Source: Mycolicibacterium setense
GTDB taxonomy: Bacteria > Actinomycetota > Actinomycetes > Mycobacteriales > Mycobacteriaceae
Direction: 5' to 3'
Assembly: GCF_000805385.1 (NCBI RefSeq)
Contig: NZ_JTJW01000009.1
Coordinates: forward strand, 62,001 to 126,000
Length of the DNA stretch: 64,000 nucleotides
Shown: piece after piece, positions 48,025 through 57,108 of the stretch
How positions within the stretch are numbered: the stretch's first letter is position 1
Layout: each line of letters starts with the position of its first letter
The notes under the pieces: generated by a model
Seen by the model: the letters and a program-made list of their open reading frames with translations, nothing else
What the model was told of the DNA's origin: nothing
Database searches by the model: none
Made by a program: the position numbers and the translations under genes

Positions 48025-48876
48025 CTACGAACCACCACCACCATTCTGAGTGTCAGCCGCGTACTCCCCCGGTGTGCTGCCCAGCATGGCCCGGAAGTCG
48101 TTGATGAAATGGGCCTGGTCATACCAGCCGAGCCGCACGGCCAGATCGGCGAAATCCACGCCGGGTGAACTCTCGATCTCCAGCGCCGCCTGCTGCAGGC
48201 GGTACCGGCACAGCACCCACTTCACCGTCACCCCGACATAGCGGCGGAATACTCGCTGGGTGGTCCGCGAACTCCACGGCGAGAGGGCCATGACCTGCTC
48301 CACGCGATGCAATGACGCGTCGTCACGCATCCGATCGATCAACGGGACAAGCGCACGATAGGTCGCATCCAACGGCGCTGTCGTATCCACGATCCTGGCC
48401 TCCAGGCGGGCGTGGACGGTGGCCACATCCTCACCCAGAACCAATGGCGCACCGAATAATTCGTCACCCGCCGGGACGACTCGCCCGGTCATTGCGGCAG
48501 CGTCCCCGCCGAAGCGTGCGGTGAAGCCGCCGGGCCGGAATCGTGCGCCGACCACACCGCCCCGACCGCTGATCGTGATACGGAAGACCTTGGGCACCAC
48601 CCCGTGCAGCAACGTGTTGGGAAGCCGATGACCATGGCGCACAACGTCATCTCCCCACTCACGGGTGAGATGCATGGCCGGAAAGGTGATGACTGTGCTC
48701 TCGAACGGACCGGCCTCACGCCGGTCCCAGGTCACCGACCAGAAATGCTCGACGAACCTCCCGGCCTCCGCCGTCGGCGCCCACCTGTGCAGGTCGAAAG
48801 CCGAGGCATTGCCGGCGCGGCCGACCACGCCCCGCACTGGCACGTTTTGGTCTGGCGCGTTTTTCCAAGCGGCCAT
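48025..48876 (-). CDS. AraC-family transcriptional regulator
   Basis: 283 residues. The C-terminal pair of helix-turn-helix units spans about residues 180-275: SSRTTQRVFRRYVGVTVKWV, LQQAALEIESSPGVDFADL and GWYDQAHFINDFRAMLGSTP. The N-terminal part (DLHRWAPTAEAGRFVEHFWS, PFESTVITFPAMHL) resembles DUF6597-type effector domains. The ATG at 48876 was chosen; the longer frame upstream is antisense to the VOC gene. It is divergent from that VOC gene with 27 bp between starts, so it may control it. Confidence 0.85.
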   Translation of the reverse strand: MAAWKNAPDQNVPVRGVVGRAGNASAFDLHRWAPTAEAGRFVEHFWSVTWDRREAGPFESTVITFPAMHLTREWGDDVVRHGHRLPNTLLHGVVPKVFRITISGRGGVVGARFRPGGFTARFGGDAAAMTGRVVPAGDELFGAPLVLGEDVATVHARLEARIVDTTAPLDATYRALVPLIDRMRDDASLHRVEQVMALSPWSSRTTQRVFRRYVGVTVKWVLCRYRLQQAALEIESSPGVDFADLAVRLGWYDQAHFINDFRAMLGSTPGEYAADTQNGGGGS

Positions 48877-48903
48877 GGACCACAGCCTACGAAACTGGTC
48901 GGT

Positions 48904-49374
48904 ATGAGTGTCACAACGATTCCGCAGGGCTACACCAGCCTGACCCCGTTCATCTGCGTCGACGGCGCCGCCAAGGCGATCACGTTCTACCAGAAGGTGT
49001 TCGGCGCCGACGTCGTCGAGCGGATGGACGGACCCGACGGCAGCGTCGCACATGCCGAACTGGACTTCGGCAGCGGCCGGCTGCAACTCGGAGACCCGCA
49101 GGAGGCCTTTCAGATCGCCGCCCCGACACCGGGCGCCGCCGCGACCCATTCCATCGGGCTGTACTGCCCCGACGTCGACGAGGTGGTGGCCCGGGCCGAG
49201 AAGGCCGGAGCGACGATCCGAGAACCCGCGCAGACCTTCGTCACCGGCGACCGGTTCGCCTCCATCCTCGACCCGTTCGGCCAGCGCTGGACCGTGATGA
49301 CCCGCGTCGAGGACCTCACGCCGGCCGAACGCGAACGCCGCGTCGCCGAATGGGCGGCGACCGCCGGAGGCTAA
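48904..49374 (+). CDS. VOC-family (glyoxalase/PhnB-like) protein
   Basis: 156 residues with two beta-alpha-beta-beta-beta modules. Module 1: SLTPFICVDGAAKAITFYQK and VFGADVVERMDG. Module 2: SIGLYCPDVDEVVARAEKAG and DRFASILDPFGQRWTVMTRV. PhnB-like members do not bind phosphonate despite the name; typical roles are ring-cleavage, isomerase or drug resistance. ATG at 48904. Likely regulated by the divergent AraC protein. Substrate unknown. Confidence 0.85.
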   Translation: MSVTTIPQGYTSLTPFICVDGAAKAITFYQKVFGADVVERMDGPDGSVAHAELDFGSGRLQLGDPQEAFQIAAPTPGAAATHSIGLYCPDVDEVVARAEKAGATIREPAQTFVTGDRFASILDPFGQRWTVMTRVEDLTPAERERRVAEWAATAGG

Positions 49375-49383
49375 CGTGGCGGG

Positions 49384-49821
49384 ATGTCTTGCGTGTTCTG
49401 CGCCATCGTCGCCGGGACGGCCCCCGCCATCCGCATCTACGAGGACGACGACTACCTGGGAATCCTCGACATCAGGCCGTTCACGCGGGGACACACCCTG
49501 GTCATTCCCAAGCGGCACACCGTCGACCTGACCGACACCCCGCCGGAGACGGTGGCCGCGATGGCGGGCATCGGTCAGCGCATCGCTCGGGCCGCCCGGC
49601 GATCGGGACTGCACGCCGACGGCAACAACATCGTGATCAACGACGGTAAAGCCGCGTTTCAGAGTGTGTTCCACATCCACCTTCATGTGCTGCCCCGCCA
49701 GACGGGCGACAAATTGTCCTTCGTGAAGGGCATGGTGGTGCGCCGAGACCCCGACCGGGAGGAGTCGGGGCGGCTGCTACGTGCGGCATTGGCAGAACTC
49801 GACGCCGCCGAGCACGATTGA
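49384..49821 (+). CDS. HIT-family nucleotide hydrolase (Rv1262c-type)
   Basis: 145 residues. N-terminal CVFCAIVAG contains the two zinc-type Cys found in many HIT proteins. The histidine triad is HIHLHVLPR, with the catalytic middle His and support from IVINDGKAAFQSV. Hydrolyses nucleotide substrates, probably adenylyl- or related conjugates (family knowledge). Begins 9 bp after the VOC stop; gene order with the following nitroreductase-like gene matches Mtb Rv1262c-Rv1261c. Confidence 0.9.
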   Translation: MSCVFCAIVAGTAPAIRIYEDDDYLGILDIRPFTRGHTLVIPKRHTVDLTDTPPETVAAMAGIGQRIARAARRSGLHADGNNIVINDGKAAFQSVFHIHLHVLPRQTGDKLSFVKGMVVRRDPDREESGRLLRAALAELDAAEHD

Positions 49822-49825
49822 CGCC

Positions 49826-50275
49826 ATGAGTGATCTGTCCCCCGTGGAGAAGATCGGCCTCCGGCTACTACACGTCCACGACCTGATCTACCAGAAGTCG
49901 AACGGGATGATCGGGCACCGCCTCCCCGGCGTTCCGCCCAGCCTGCTGCTGCGCACCACGGGCGCCAAGACCGGCCAGCCCCGGATCAATACGCTGAGTT
50001 ACGCCCGCGACGGCAAGGATTACCTGGTGGTCGCCTCGATGGGCGGCGCCCCACGGTCACCGGGTTGGTACCACAACCTGAAAGCCCAGCCCCGCATCGA
50101 GATCAACGTCGGGCCGCGCCGGCTCAGCGTCACGGCCAGACCCGTGCTGCCCGACGATCCTGACTACCAGCGGTTGTGGAAGATCGTCAACGACAACAAC
50201 TCTCACCGCTACGACGCATACCAGAAAAAGACCAGCCGACCGATTCCGATCGTGGTACTGACCCCTGCGGGCTAG
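49826..50275 (+). CDS. Deazaflavin (F420)-dependent nitroreductase-family protein (Rv1261c-type)
   Basis: 149 residues, the length I recall for Rv1261c. Ddn-like split-barrel fold: PPSLLLRTTGAKTGQPRINT, then a strand-turn YLVVASMGGAPRSPGWYHNL and PRIEINVGPRRLSVTARP. PGWYHNLKA is the conserved deazaflavin-binding segment of the family. Uses F420 cofactor to reduce quinones or nitro compounds, as in Ddn-related proteins. Four bp between the HIT stop and this ATG suggest one operon. Confidence 0.88.
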   Translation: MSDLSPVEKIGLRLLHVHDLIYQKSNGMIGHRLPGVPPSLLLRTTGAKTGQPRINTLSYARDGKDYLVVASMGGAPRSPGWYHNLKAQPRIEINVGPRRLSVTARPVLPDDPDYQRLWKIVNDNNSHRYDAYQKKTSRPIPIVVLTPAG

Positions 50276-51333
50276 AACAGTTCCTTCGCCAGCAGTTCCA
50301 AGGTGGTGACGCGCGCCGTCGCGGTGGCCGGGTCCGCGCCGCGGCGGGCCGAACCCACCGGGTTGACCATGACCTCGTCGACGCCGAATTCTTCGGCCAG
50401 GGCACGCACCTGATCGGCTGCTTCGGTGGGTGAGCCCACCACGGCGCGCTTGAGCCCGGAAGCCACGACGGCCTGTGCCTGCGGGCTGAGGGTCCCCGAC
50501 TCTGCCACGGCCTCGGCATCCTCGACCAGATCGAGCGCCCCGAGGGGTTGGCCGGTGCGGAGCCGGCCCATCATCTGCAACTGCGGCAGGAGCAAGGCCT
50601 CGGCCTCCTCCGTGGTCTCCGCCACCGAGGCGTTGACAGTCAGGAAAGTCACGGGCTCGGAAGCCAAATCGCTGGGCTGGAACTCGTCGCGGTAGACCGC
50701 CAGGGCCTCCGCCGTGCCCTGACCGGAGAAATGGTGTGCGAACACGTACGGCAACCCCTTGGCGGCAGCCAGGTGCGCCGAGTACATCGACGATCCGAGC
50801 AACCACATCCGCGGTTCGGTGACCGCGGCCGGCGTCGCCTTGAGCACGTAGTTTTCCCGCATCAGGTCGCGCGGCAACGGCACCCGCACGCCGCGGGTGC
50901 CCATCAGGGCCACCACGTCGTCGAGGTACTGCGGAAACGCCTCGATGTCGCGATCGTCGCGGCCGGCGGCGCCACGCAACGCCAGTGAGGTGACCGGGTC
51001 AGACCCCGGGGCCCGGCCGATACCGAGGTCGATACGGCCCGGATAAGCGGCCTCCAGCAGAGCGAACTGCTCGGCCACCGCGAGCGGCGCATGGTTGGGC
51101 AACATCACCCCGCCCGAACCCAGCCGAAGCTGGTCAGTGTGCGCGGCCAGGTGCGCGATCAGCACCGGCGGGCTGGTGGCAGCCACCGCCGGCATGTTGT
51201 GGTGCTCGGCGAGCCAGTAGCGGGTATATCCCAGCCGGTCAGCCGTCTGCGCCAGATGAGTCGTTGCCGTCAGAGCATCGGCAGTGGACTGGTCGGTACG
51301 CACCGGGACGAGGTCGAGAACGGAAAGCCGCAT
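50272..51333 (-). CDS. LLM-class luciferase-like monooxygenase
   Basis: 353 residues, bacterial luciferase-like TIM barrel. Typical motifs: RLGYTRYWLAEHHNMPAVA, RLGSGGVMLPNHAPLAVAEQ, PGRIDLGIGRAPGSDP and AHHFSGQGTAEAL. The EHHNMP form is that of YhbW/MsnO8-type FMN oxidoreductases rather than F420-specific enzymes. Substrate unknown. Starts 16 bp after the UdgB stop, so probably co-transcribed; in Mtb this place holds a different oxidoreductase. Its end overlaps the convergent nitroreductase gene by 4 bp. Confidence 0.87.
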   Translation of the reverse strand: MRLSVLDLVPVRTDQSTADALTATTHLAQTADRLGYTRYWLAEHHNMPAVAATSPPVLIAHLAAHTDQLRLGSGGVMLPNHAPLAVAEQFALLEAAYPGRIDLGIGRAPGSDPVTSLALRGAAGRDDRDIEAFPQYLDDVVALMGTRGVRVPLPRDLMRENYVLKATPAAVTEPRMWLLGSSMYSAHLAAAKGLPYVFAHHFSGQGTAEALAVYRDEFQPSDLASEPVTFLTVNASVAETTEEAEALLLPQLQMMGRLRTGQPLGALDLVEDAEAVAESGTLSPQAQAVVASGLKRAVVGSPTEAADQVRALAEEFGVDEVMVNPVGSARRGADPATATARVTTLELLAKELF

Positions 51334-51349
51334 GACAGCGTCAACGTCA

Positions 51350-52198
51350 TCACCCGCCGTGTTCGTTCCCGGCGCGGGCGTTCCCGAGCAACTTGGCGGT
51401 CACGAAGATGTCGTCGAGCATGGCCTCGGTCAGCCGGCCGGTGAACGTATTCTGCTGGCTCGGATGAAAGCAGCCCAGCAGCGTGACGGGGCCGAAAGCA
51501 GAGGTCAGAGTCGCGGTCGCGCCATGGCCGAACTTGGGCGCGGGTTTGATCTTCGAGCCGATCAGCTCCAGCGCAGCCCGCCACGCGAAGCCGCCCAACG
51601 CGATGACCACCCGCACAGACGGCCCGACGAGTCGCCATTCGGCCTGCAGCCAGGCCGCACAGGTGGCCCGCTCCGCCGGGGTGGGCGCGTTGGCCGGCGG
51701 GGCGCAGCGCACCGCGGCGGCCATGCGGGTGTCGATCAACCGCATGCCGTCGGCGGCGTCGACGCACACCGCCTGATTCGCCAGCCCGGCCCGGTGCAAC
51801 GCAGCGAACAGAAAATCCCCGGACCGGTCGCCGGTGAACACCCGCCCCGTGCGGTTGGCACCGTTGGCGGCCGGTGCCAGCCCGACGATGAAGATGCCGG
51901 GCTGCTCGGCACCGAAACCGGGGGCAGGTCTACCCCAATATGGTTGGTCGGCAAAGGATTTCCGCTTGGCCACGGCGACCTCTTCACGCCAGGCAACCAG
52001 CCGGGGGCAGGCCCGGCACACCGAGATCTGCCCATCGAGCTCATCCACCGTGGCGGCCCGGGCGGCCAGCCGGCGCACCTGCGCTGCGGTCTTGGCCACC
52101 GGCGTCGACGCCTCCGCCGGATCGCCTGGCCAGCCCGAGCCGGGCGGCACGGGCGAGCTGAACAGGTCCCCCGTCCGCGGATGTGGGAGTTGAGACAT
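51350..52198 (-). CDS. udgB: Type-5 uracil-DNA glycosylase UdgB
   Basis: 282 residues. Iron-sulfur cluster Cys residues in VCRACPRLVAW, with later RCAPP and ATCAAW. The active site motif is VGLAPAANGANRTGRVFTGD, and the second motif is LLGCFHPSQQNTF. Family 5 lacks the general-base Asp/Asn of classical Ung and acts on uracil, hypoxanthine and other damage. Matches Mtb Rv1259 in place and kind. ATG at 52198 begins MSQLPHPRTGDLF; an upstream ATG at 52213 adds five residues. Confidence 0.9.
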   Translation of the reverse strand: MSQLPHPRTGDLFSSPVPPGSGWPGDPAEASTPVAKTAAQVRRLAARAATVDELDGQISVCRACPRLVAWREEVAVAKRKSFADQPYWGRPAPGFGAEQPGIFIVGLAPAANGANRTGRVFTGDRSGDFLFAALHRAGLANQAVCVDAADGMRLIDTRMAAAVRCAPPANAPTPAERATCAAWLQAEWRLVGPSVRVVIALGGFAWRAALELIGSKIKPAPKFGHGATATLTSAFGPVTLLGCFHPSQQNTFTGRLTEAMLDDIFVTAKLLGNARAGNEHGG

Positions 52199-52221
52199 CG
52201 ACACCTCGTCCACTGTGCCCG

Positions 52222-52259
52222 AAAATACGGCGCGGCGGGTGCGGGTGCGCTGTTAGATT
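52222..52259 (+). promoter_or_regulatory. Candidate tap promoter with AT-rich upstream element
   Basis: An AAAATA run (52222-52227) precedes a weak -35 region and TAGATT (52254-52259) as a possible -10, 14 bp before the tap ATG. In mycobacteria tap is a WhiB7 target, and WhiB7 needs an AT-rich tract just upstream of -35. The match is suggestive, not strong. Confidence 0.35.
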
Positions 52260-52273
52260 CGGCCGCGATACCC

Positions 52274-53524
52274 ATGACCAACACCAGGCGCGGCCCACTG
52301 CTGCTGATCCTGTTCGCCGCATTGATGGCCGGCGCGGGAAACGGAATCACGATTGTCGCGTTCCCGTGGCTGGTGTTGCAGCGCAACGGATCCGCGCTCG
52401 ACGCGTCGATCGTCGCGATGGCCGGGACCTTGCCGCTGCTGATCGCCACGCTGATCGCCGGGGCCGCCGTCGACTATCTGGGCCGCAGGCGAGTCTCGAT
52501 GATCTCCGATCTGCTCTCGGCCGTGTCGGTCGCCGCGGTTCCGGTACTGGCCCTGACCTTCGGCGTCGACGCGGTCAATGTCCTTGCGCTGGCGGTGCTG
52601 GCCGGTTTGGGCGCATTCTTCGATCCGGCCGGAATGACCGCCCGCGAGACCATGTTGCCCGAGGCGGCGGGCCGGGCCGGCTGGACGCTGGACCACGCCA
52701 ACAGCGTGTACGAGGCCGTGTTCAACCTTGCCTACATCGTCGGACCGGGTATCGGCGGCCTGTTGATCGCCACCCTCGGAGGAATCAACACGATGTGGGT
52801 GACCGCCGGGGCGTTCTGCTGTTCCATCCTGGCCATCTCGGTGCTTCGGCTGGAGGGAGCGGGCGCCCCGGACCGTTCGGTGCTGACCGGGGGCGTGTGG
52901 GCCGGCATCGTCGAAGGTCTGCGATTCGTCTGGCACACACCGGTATTGCGCACTCTGGCGATCGTCGACCTGGTGGCCACCGGGCTCTACATGCCGATGG
53001 AGTCGGTTCTGTTCCCCAAATACTTCACCGACCGCGATGAGCCCACCGAACTTGGCTGGGTGCTGATGGCGCTGAGCATCGGCGGGTTGCTCGGCGCGCT
53101 CGGCTACGCGGTGATGTCACGACCGCGAGCGGTCAATGGGTCGAAGTACATGAGCCGGCGGGCCACCATGCTGACCGCGGTGATCACGCTCGGCGTGGCG
53201 ATGACCGTGATCGCCTTTCTGCCACCGCTCCCCTTGATCCTTGTGCTGTGCGCGATCGTCGGCTTCGTCTACGGACCGATCGCGCCCATCTACAACTACG
53301 TCATGCAGACCACCGCCCCGCCGCACCTGCGCGGGCGCGTGGTCGGGGTGATGGGCTCACTGGCCTACGCGGCGGGTCCGCTGGGGCTGATCCTGGCCGG
53401 GCCGCTGGCCGATGCGGCCGGCCTGCACGTGACATTCCTGGCGCTGTCCCTGCCGATGCTGCTGCTCGGGGTGGTTGCGGTGTTCCTGCCCGCGCTGCGT
53501 GCGTTGGACCGACATCGCGATTGA
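52274..53524 (+). CDS. tap: Tap-type MFS multidrug efflux transporter (Rv1258c-type)
   Basis: 416 residues, 12 predicted helices. First helix LLLILFAALMAGAGNGITIV, MFS loop motif DYLGRRRVSMISDLL, a large central region with Glu/Asp around FVWHTPVLRTL, and YNYVMQTTAPPHLRGRVVG in the second half. Exports aminoglycosides and tetracyclines in Mtb and M. fortuitum (family knowledge). Here it sits between udgB (divergent) and the GlcD-like gene, as in Mtb. ATG at 52274. Confidence 0.88.
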   Translation: MTNTRRGPLLLILFAALMAGAGNGITIVAFPWLVLQRNGSALDASIVAMAGTLPLLIATLIAGAAVDYLGRRRVSMISDLLSAVSVAAVPVLALTFGVDAVNVLALAVLAGLGAFFDPAGMTARETMLPEAAGRAGWTLDHANSVYEAVFNLAYIVGPGIGGLLIATLGGINTMWVTAGAFCCSILAISVLRLEGAGAPDRSVLTGGVWAGIVEGLRFVWHTPVLRTLAIVDLVATGLYMPMESVLFPKYFTDRDEPTELGWVLMALSIGGLLGALGYAVMSRPRAVNGSKYMSRRATMLTAVITLGVAMTVIAFLPPLPLILVLCAIVGFVYGPIAPIYNYVMQTTAPPHLRGRVVGVMGSLAYAAGPLGLILAGPLADAAGLHVTFLALSLPMLLLGVVAVFLPALRALDRHRD

Positions 53525-53569
53525 CCAGCACCCCATCGCAGAGTCAGCCGCCCGAACTACGATTCCGGT

Positions 53570-54934
53570 GTGGAATCCGCGCTGCAGACACTGATCAGCG
53601 AACTACCCGAGGGGGTCGTCGTCACCGACCCCGACATCCTGGCGTCCTACCGTCAGGACCGGGCCGCCGATCCGGCCGCGGGCACTCCGATGGCCGTGGT
53701 CCGGCCCACCCGCACCGAGGAGGTGCAGGCCGTACTGCGCTGGGCCAGCACACACCGGGTGGCGGTGGTGCCACGCGGCGCAGGCACCGGATTGTCCGGT
53801 GGCGCGACAGCGCTCGACGGCGGCATCGTGCTGTCCACCGAGAAGATGCGGGACATCACCGTCGACCAGGTCACCCGCACCGCCGTCGTGCAGCCGGGCC
53901 TGCTCAACGCCGAGGTTAAGAAAGCCGTTGCCGCACATGGTCTCTGGTACCCACCAGACCCGTCGTCGTTCGAGATCTGCAGCATCGGCGGCAATGTCGC
54001 CACCAACGCGGGAGGGCTGTGCTGCGTCAAGTACGGCGTGACCACCGACTACGTGCTGGGCCTGCAGGTGGTGCTGGCCGACGGCACCGCAGTGCGCCTC
54101 GGCGGCCCGCGCCTGAAAGACGTTGCGGGCCTGAGCCTGACCAAACTGTTCGTCGGCAGCGAGGGCACTCTCGGCGTCGTCACCGAGGCGACGCTGCGGC
54201 TGCTGCCGCCGCAGCACTCCCCCTGCACCGTGGTGGCCACGTTCGATTCCGTGGAAGCCGCATCGAACTCGGTCGTGAAGATCACCGGCAAGATCCGGCC
54301 GTCGATGCTGGAATTCATGGACGCCGTGGCGATCAACGCCGTCGAGGACAAGCTCAAGATGGGCCTGGACCGCACAGCCGCGGCGATGATGGTGGCCGCC
54401 TCCGACGACCGCGGAGCCGCGGGCGCCGACGACGCCGAATTCATGGCTCAGGTGTTCACCGAATGCGGTGCCACCGAGGTGTTTTCCACCTCCGACCCGG
54501 ACGAGGGCGAGGCCTTCGTGGCGGCCCGCCGGTTCGCCATCCCAGCCGTCGAGGCCAAGGGATCGCTACTACTCGAGGACGTCGGGGTGCCACTGCCCGC
54601 ACTGGCCGAGCTGGTCAGCGGGGTGGCAGCGATCGCGGCCCACCGGGATCTGCTGATCTCGGTGATCGCCCATGCCGGCGACGGCAACACCCACCCGCTG
54701 ATCGTGTTCGACCCGGCGGATGCCGACATGGCCGCGCGGGCTCAGCTGGCCTTCGGCGAGATCATGGACCTGGCTGTGGGTTTGGGCGGCACCATCACCG
54801 GCGAGCACGGTGTCGGCCGGCTCAAGCAGCCGTGGCTGGCCGGCCAGATCGGTCCTGACGCTCTTGCGCTCAATCACCGGATCAAGCAGGCGCTGGACCC
54901 GCAGAACATCCTCAATCCCGGCGCGGCGATCTAG
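53570..54934 (+). CDS. FAD-binding oxidase, GlcD/D-lactate dehydrogenase-like (Rv1257c-type)
   Basis: 454 residues from a GTG start. FAD-binding type 4 domain with the phosphate loop AVVPRGAGTGLSGGATALDG and ICSIGGNVATNAGGLCCVKY. The C-terminal FAD-linked oxidase domain ends GTITGEHGVGRLKQPWLAGQ, with the conserved His of the active site. Oxidises a 2-hydroxyacid such as glycolate or lactate. No GlcE or GlcF subunit nearby. Order tap, glcD-like, cyp130 follows Mtb. Overlaps the convergent rhomboid by 4 bp. Confidence 0.9.
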   Translation: MESALQTLISELPEGVVVTDPDILASYRQDRAADPAAGTPMAVVRPTRTEEVQAVLRWASTHRVAVVPRGAGTGLSGGATALDGGIVLSTEKMRDITVDQVTRTAVVQPGLLNAEVKKAVAAHGLWYPPDPSSFEICSIGGNVATNAGGLCCVKYGVTTDYVLGLQVVLADGTAVRLGGPRLKDVAGLSLTKLFVGSEGTLGVVTEATLRLLPPQHSPCTVVATFDSVEAASNSVVKITGKIRPSMLEFMDAVAINAVEDKLKMGLDRTAAAMMVAASDDRGAAGADDAEFMAQVFTECGATEVFSTSDPDEGEAFVAARRFAIPAVEAKGSLLLEDVGVPLPALAELVSGVAAIAAHRDLLISVIAHAGDGNTHPLIVFDPADADMAARAQLAFGEIMDLAVGLGGTITGEHGVGRLKQPWLAGQIGPDALALNHRIKQALDPQNILNPGAAI

Positions 54935-55803
54935 GTCACGCCCATCAGGCTCAGCAGAACGCCTGTGCGCCAGGTGATCAATCCCGCGAAGACCACCAGC
55001 ACCGCCACCGACACCGCCGCCTGAATCGCGTTTCTGCGCTCGCGCGGGGCGTATACGAAGGCCGCGGCGACCGCGGCCCCGGTGATCAGTCCGCCGATGT
55101 GGCCCTGCCAGCTGATGGCTCCGGTTCCGAGCGCGGGCCCGACGAAGGTGAACACGAGGTTGAGGATGACCACGGCGGCGATCGAGCGGACGTCGAGATT
55201 GAGCTTGCGGGCCACCACGAAGATCGCGCCGAACAGGCCGAAGATCGCGCCGGAGGCTCCGGCGGTCGCGGAGTTGATCGGCGACAGCAGGTAGACCAGG
55301 ACGGAGCCACCGAGCCCGCTGAGCGCGTACAGCGTCCCGAACCGCAACCGGCCCAGCCACTGCTCCAGCGGCGGCCCCACGACGTACAGCGCCCACATGT
55401 TGAACAGCAGGTGCATCGCGCCGTAGTGCAGGAACATCGACGTGACCAGGCGGTAGTACTCGTCATGCGCGGCAACGCCGGGCGCCCACAGCGTGAGCTC
55501 CCTCTCCAGGTTTCCCGACGCCATCTGCAGCACGAACATCACCACGTTGACGGCGATGAGGGTGTAGGTCAGGATCGGCGCTCCCGTGCGCGCCTTTCCA
55601 CCGAACTGGGTGCGCGGTTCCCGCACCGCCTTGGCGCCCTCGTTCACGCAATCCACGCATTGATGGCCCACGGCCGCCGACCGCATGCACTCCGGGCAGA
55701 CGGGACGCTGACACCGAGTGCACCGCACATACGTGGGACGGTCCGGATGCCGGTAACACGTCGGCGTCTGGGCAGGTAGCTGCGGCGTGCCGGGGATGCT
55801 CAT
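54931..55803 (-). CDS. Rhomboid intramembrane protease with N-terminal zinc-finger domain
   Basis: 290 residues. An N-terminal B-box-like zinc finger: CYRHPDRPTYVRC, then CQRPVCPECM and CVDC. Six helices of the rhomboid domain follow. The catalytic Ser is in GASGAIFG, the catalytic His in WQGHIGGLI, and the rhomboid Asn/His motif in HLLFNMWALYVVG. Cleaves membrane-anchored proteins within the bilayer. The extra zinc domain is typical of one of two mycobacterial rhomboids. Divergent from cyp130. Confidence 0.9.
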   Translation of the reverse strand: MSIPGTPQLPAQTPTCYRHPDRPTYVRCTRCQRPVCPECMRSAAVGHQCVDCVNEGAKAVREPRTQFGGKARTGAPILTYTLIAVNVVMFVLQMASGNLERELTLWAPGVAAHDEYYRLVTSMFLHYGAMHLLFNMWALYVVGPPLEQWLGRLRFGTLYALSGLGGSVLVYLLSPINSATAGASGAIFGLFGAIFVVARKLNLDVRSIAAVVILNLVFTFVGPALGTGAISWQGHIGGLITGAAVAAAFVYAPRERRNAIQAAVSVAVLVVFAGLITWRTGVLLSLMGVT

Positions 55804-55833
55804 CAGTTCCGAGCCTATCCGGCGGACCCGCTA

Positions 55834-55871
55834 TTGACACTGCACGCCTGAATGTCGTACGAATAAGACAT
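55834..55871 (+). promoter_or_regulatory. cyp130 promoter with consensus -35 and a TetR-type operator
   Basis: TTGACA at 55834-55839, the full -35 consensus, is followed after 18 nt by TACGAA (55858-55863). ATGTC (55852-55856) and GACAT (55867-55871) form an inverted repeat overlapping both the -10 and the start codon, a typical repressor site for the TetR encoded downstream. Confidence 0.6.
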
Positions 55872-57108
55872 GGCAGCGACTTTGTCTCACAGCCCCGCCC
55901 GGTTCATACCCGCCGACGCCGACACCTGGCCCAACCCATGGCCGATGTACGCCGCACTGCGCGACCACGACCCGGTACACCACGTGGTGCCCGACGAGTC
56001 TCCGGAGCACGACTACTACGTGCTGTCCCGGCACGCCGACATCTGGTCCGCAGCCCGCGACCACGGGACGTTCTCCTCGGCGCAGGGCCTGACGATCACC
56101 TACGGCGAGCTGGACATGATCGGACTGGCCGACAACCCGCCGTTCGTCATGCAGGACCCGCCGGTGCACACCGAGTTCCGCAAGCTCGTCTCCCGCGGTT
56201 TCACCCCGCGACAGGTGGAAGCCGTCGAACCGAAGGTCCGGGAGTTCGTCGTCGAGCGCCTCGAGGGGTTGCGCTCGAACGGCGGCGGGGACATCGTCAC
56301 CGAACTGTTCAAGCCACTGCCGTCGATGGTCGTGGCGCACTACCTGGGCGTGCCCGAGGCCGACCGGGACCAGTTCGACGGCTGGACCGACGCCATCGTC
56401 GCCGCGAACAGTTCGGCCGGCGGCATCACCGAGGCCATGGGGACCGCGGGTGCCGCGGTGGCCTCGATGATGGGCTACTTCTCCGAGCTCATCGAACGGC
56501 GCCGCCGCGAGCCCGGTGACGACACCATCTCCCACCTGGTGGCCGCCGGCGTGGGGGCCGACGGCGACATCGCCGGCGTGCTGTCGATCCTGGCCTTCAC
56601 CTTCACCATGGTCACCGGCGGCAACGACACCACCACCGGAATGCTCGGCGGCGCAGTGCAACTCCTGCAGCAGCGGCCCGATCAACGCCGACTCCTGATC
56701 GATGACCCGGAGCTGATCCCGGAGGCGATCGACGAGTTCCTGCGGTTGACCTCCCCCGTGCAGGGCCTGGCCCGCACCACCACCCGCGACGTCACCATCG
56801 GCGACACCACCATCCCCGCCGGACGCAAGACCCTGCTGCTGTACGGCTCGGGCAACCGTGACGAACGCGAATTCGGAGACAACGCAGCCGAGCTCGATGT
56901 GCGGCGAGCCCCGCGAAATATCCTCACCTTCAGCCACGGCGCCCATTTCTGCCTCGGCGCCGCGGCCGCCCGGATGCAATCCCGCGTGGCGCTGACCGAG
57001 TTGCTTTCGCGCTACCCGGATTTCGAGGCCGACCTGGATTCAGTGGAATGGGCCGGAGGCAGCTACGTGCGACGGCCACTGTCAGTGCAATTCCGGGCAG
57101 GAACCTGA
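55870..57108 (+). CDS. cyp130: Cytochrome P450 CYP130
   Basis: 412 residues. The heme-binding Cys is in FSHGAHFCLGAAAARM. The I-helix oxygen-activation motif is TGGNDTTTGM, and the ExxR motif is EAIDEFLRLTSPVQG. Length and position between the GlcD-like gene and a TetR gene match Mtb Cyp130 (Rv1256c). Monooxygenase needing ferredoxin and reductase from elsewhere. Its stop overlaps the TetR ATG by one base (TGATG). Confidence 0.88.
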   Translation: MAATLSHSPARFIPADADTWPNPWPMYAALRDHDPVHHVVPDESPEHDYYVLSRHADIWSAARDHGTFSSAQGLTITYGELDMIGLADNPPFVMQDPPVHTEFRKLVSRGFTPRQVEAVEPKVREFVVERLEGLRSNGGGDIVTELFKPLPSMVVAHYLGVPEADRDQFDGWTDAIVAANSSAGGITEAMGTAGAAVASMMGYFSELIERRRREPGDDTISHLVAAGVGADGDIAGVLSILAFTFTMVTGGNDTTTGMLGGAVQLLQQRPDQRRLLIDDPELIPEAIDEFLRLTSPVQGLARTTTRDVTIGDTTIPAGRKTLLLYGSGNRDEREFGDNAAELDVRRAPRNILTFSHGAHFCLGAAAARMQSRVALTELLSRYPDFEADLDSVEWAGGSYVRRPLSVQFRAGT

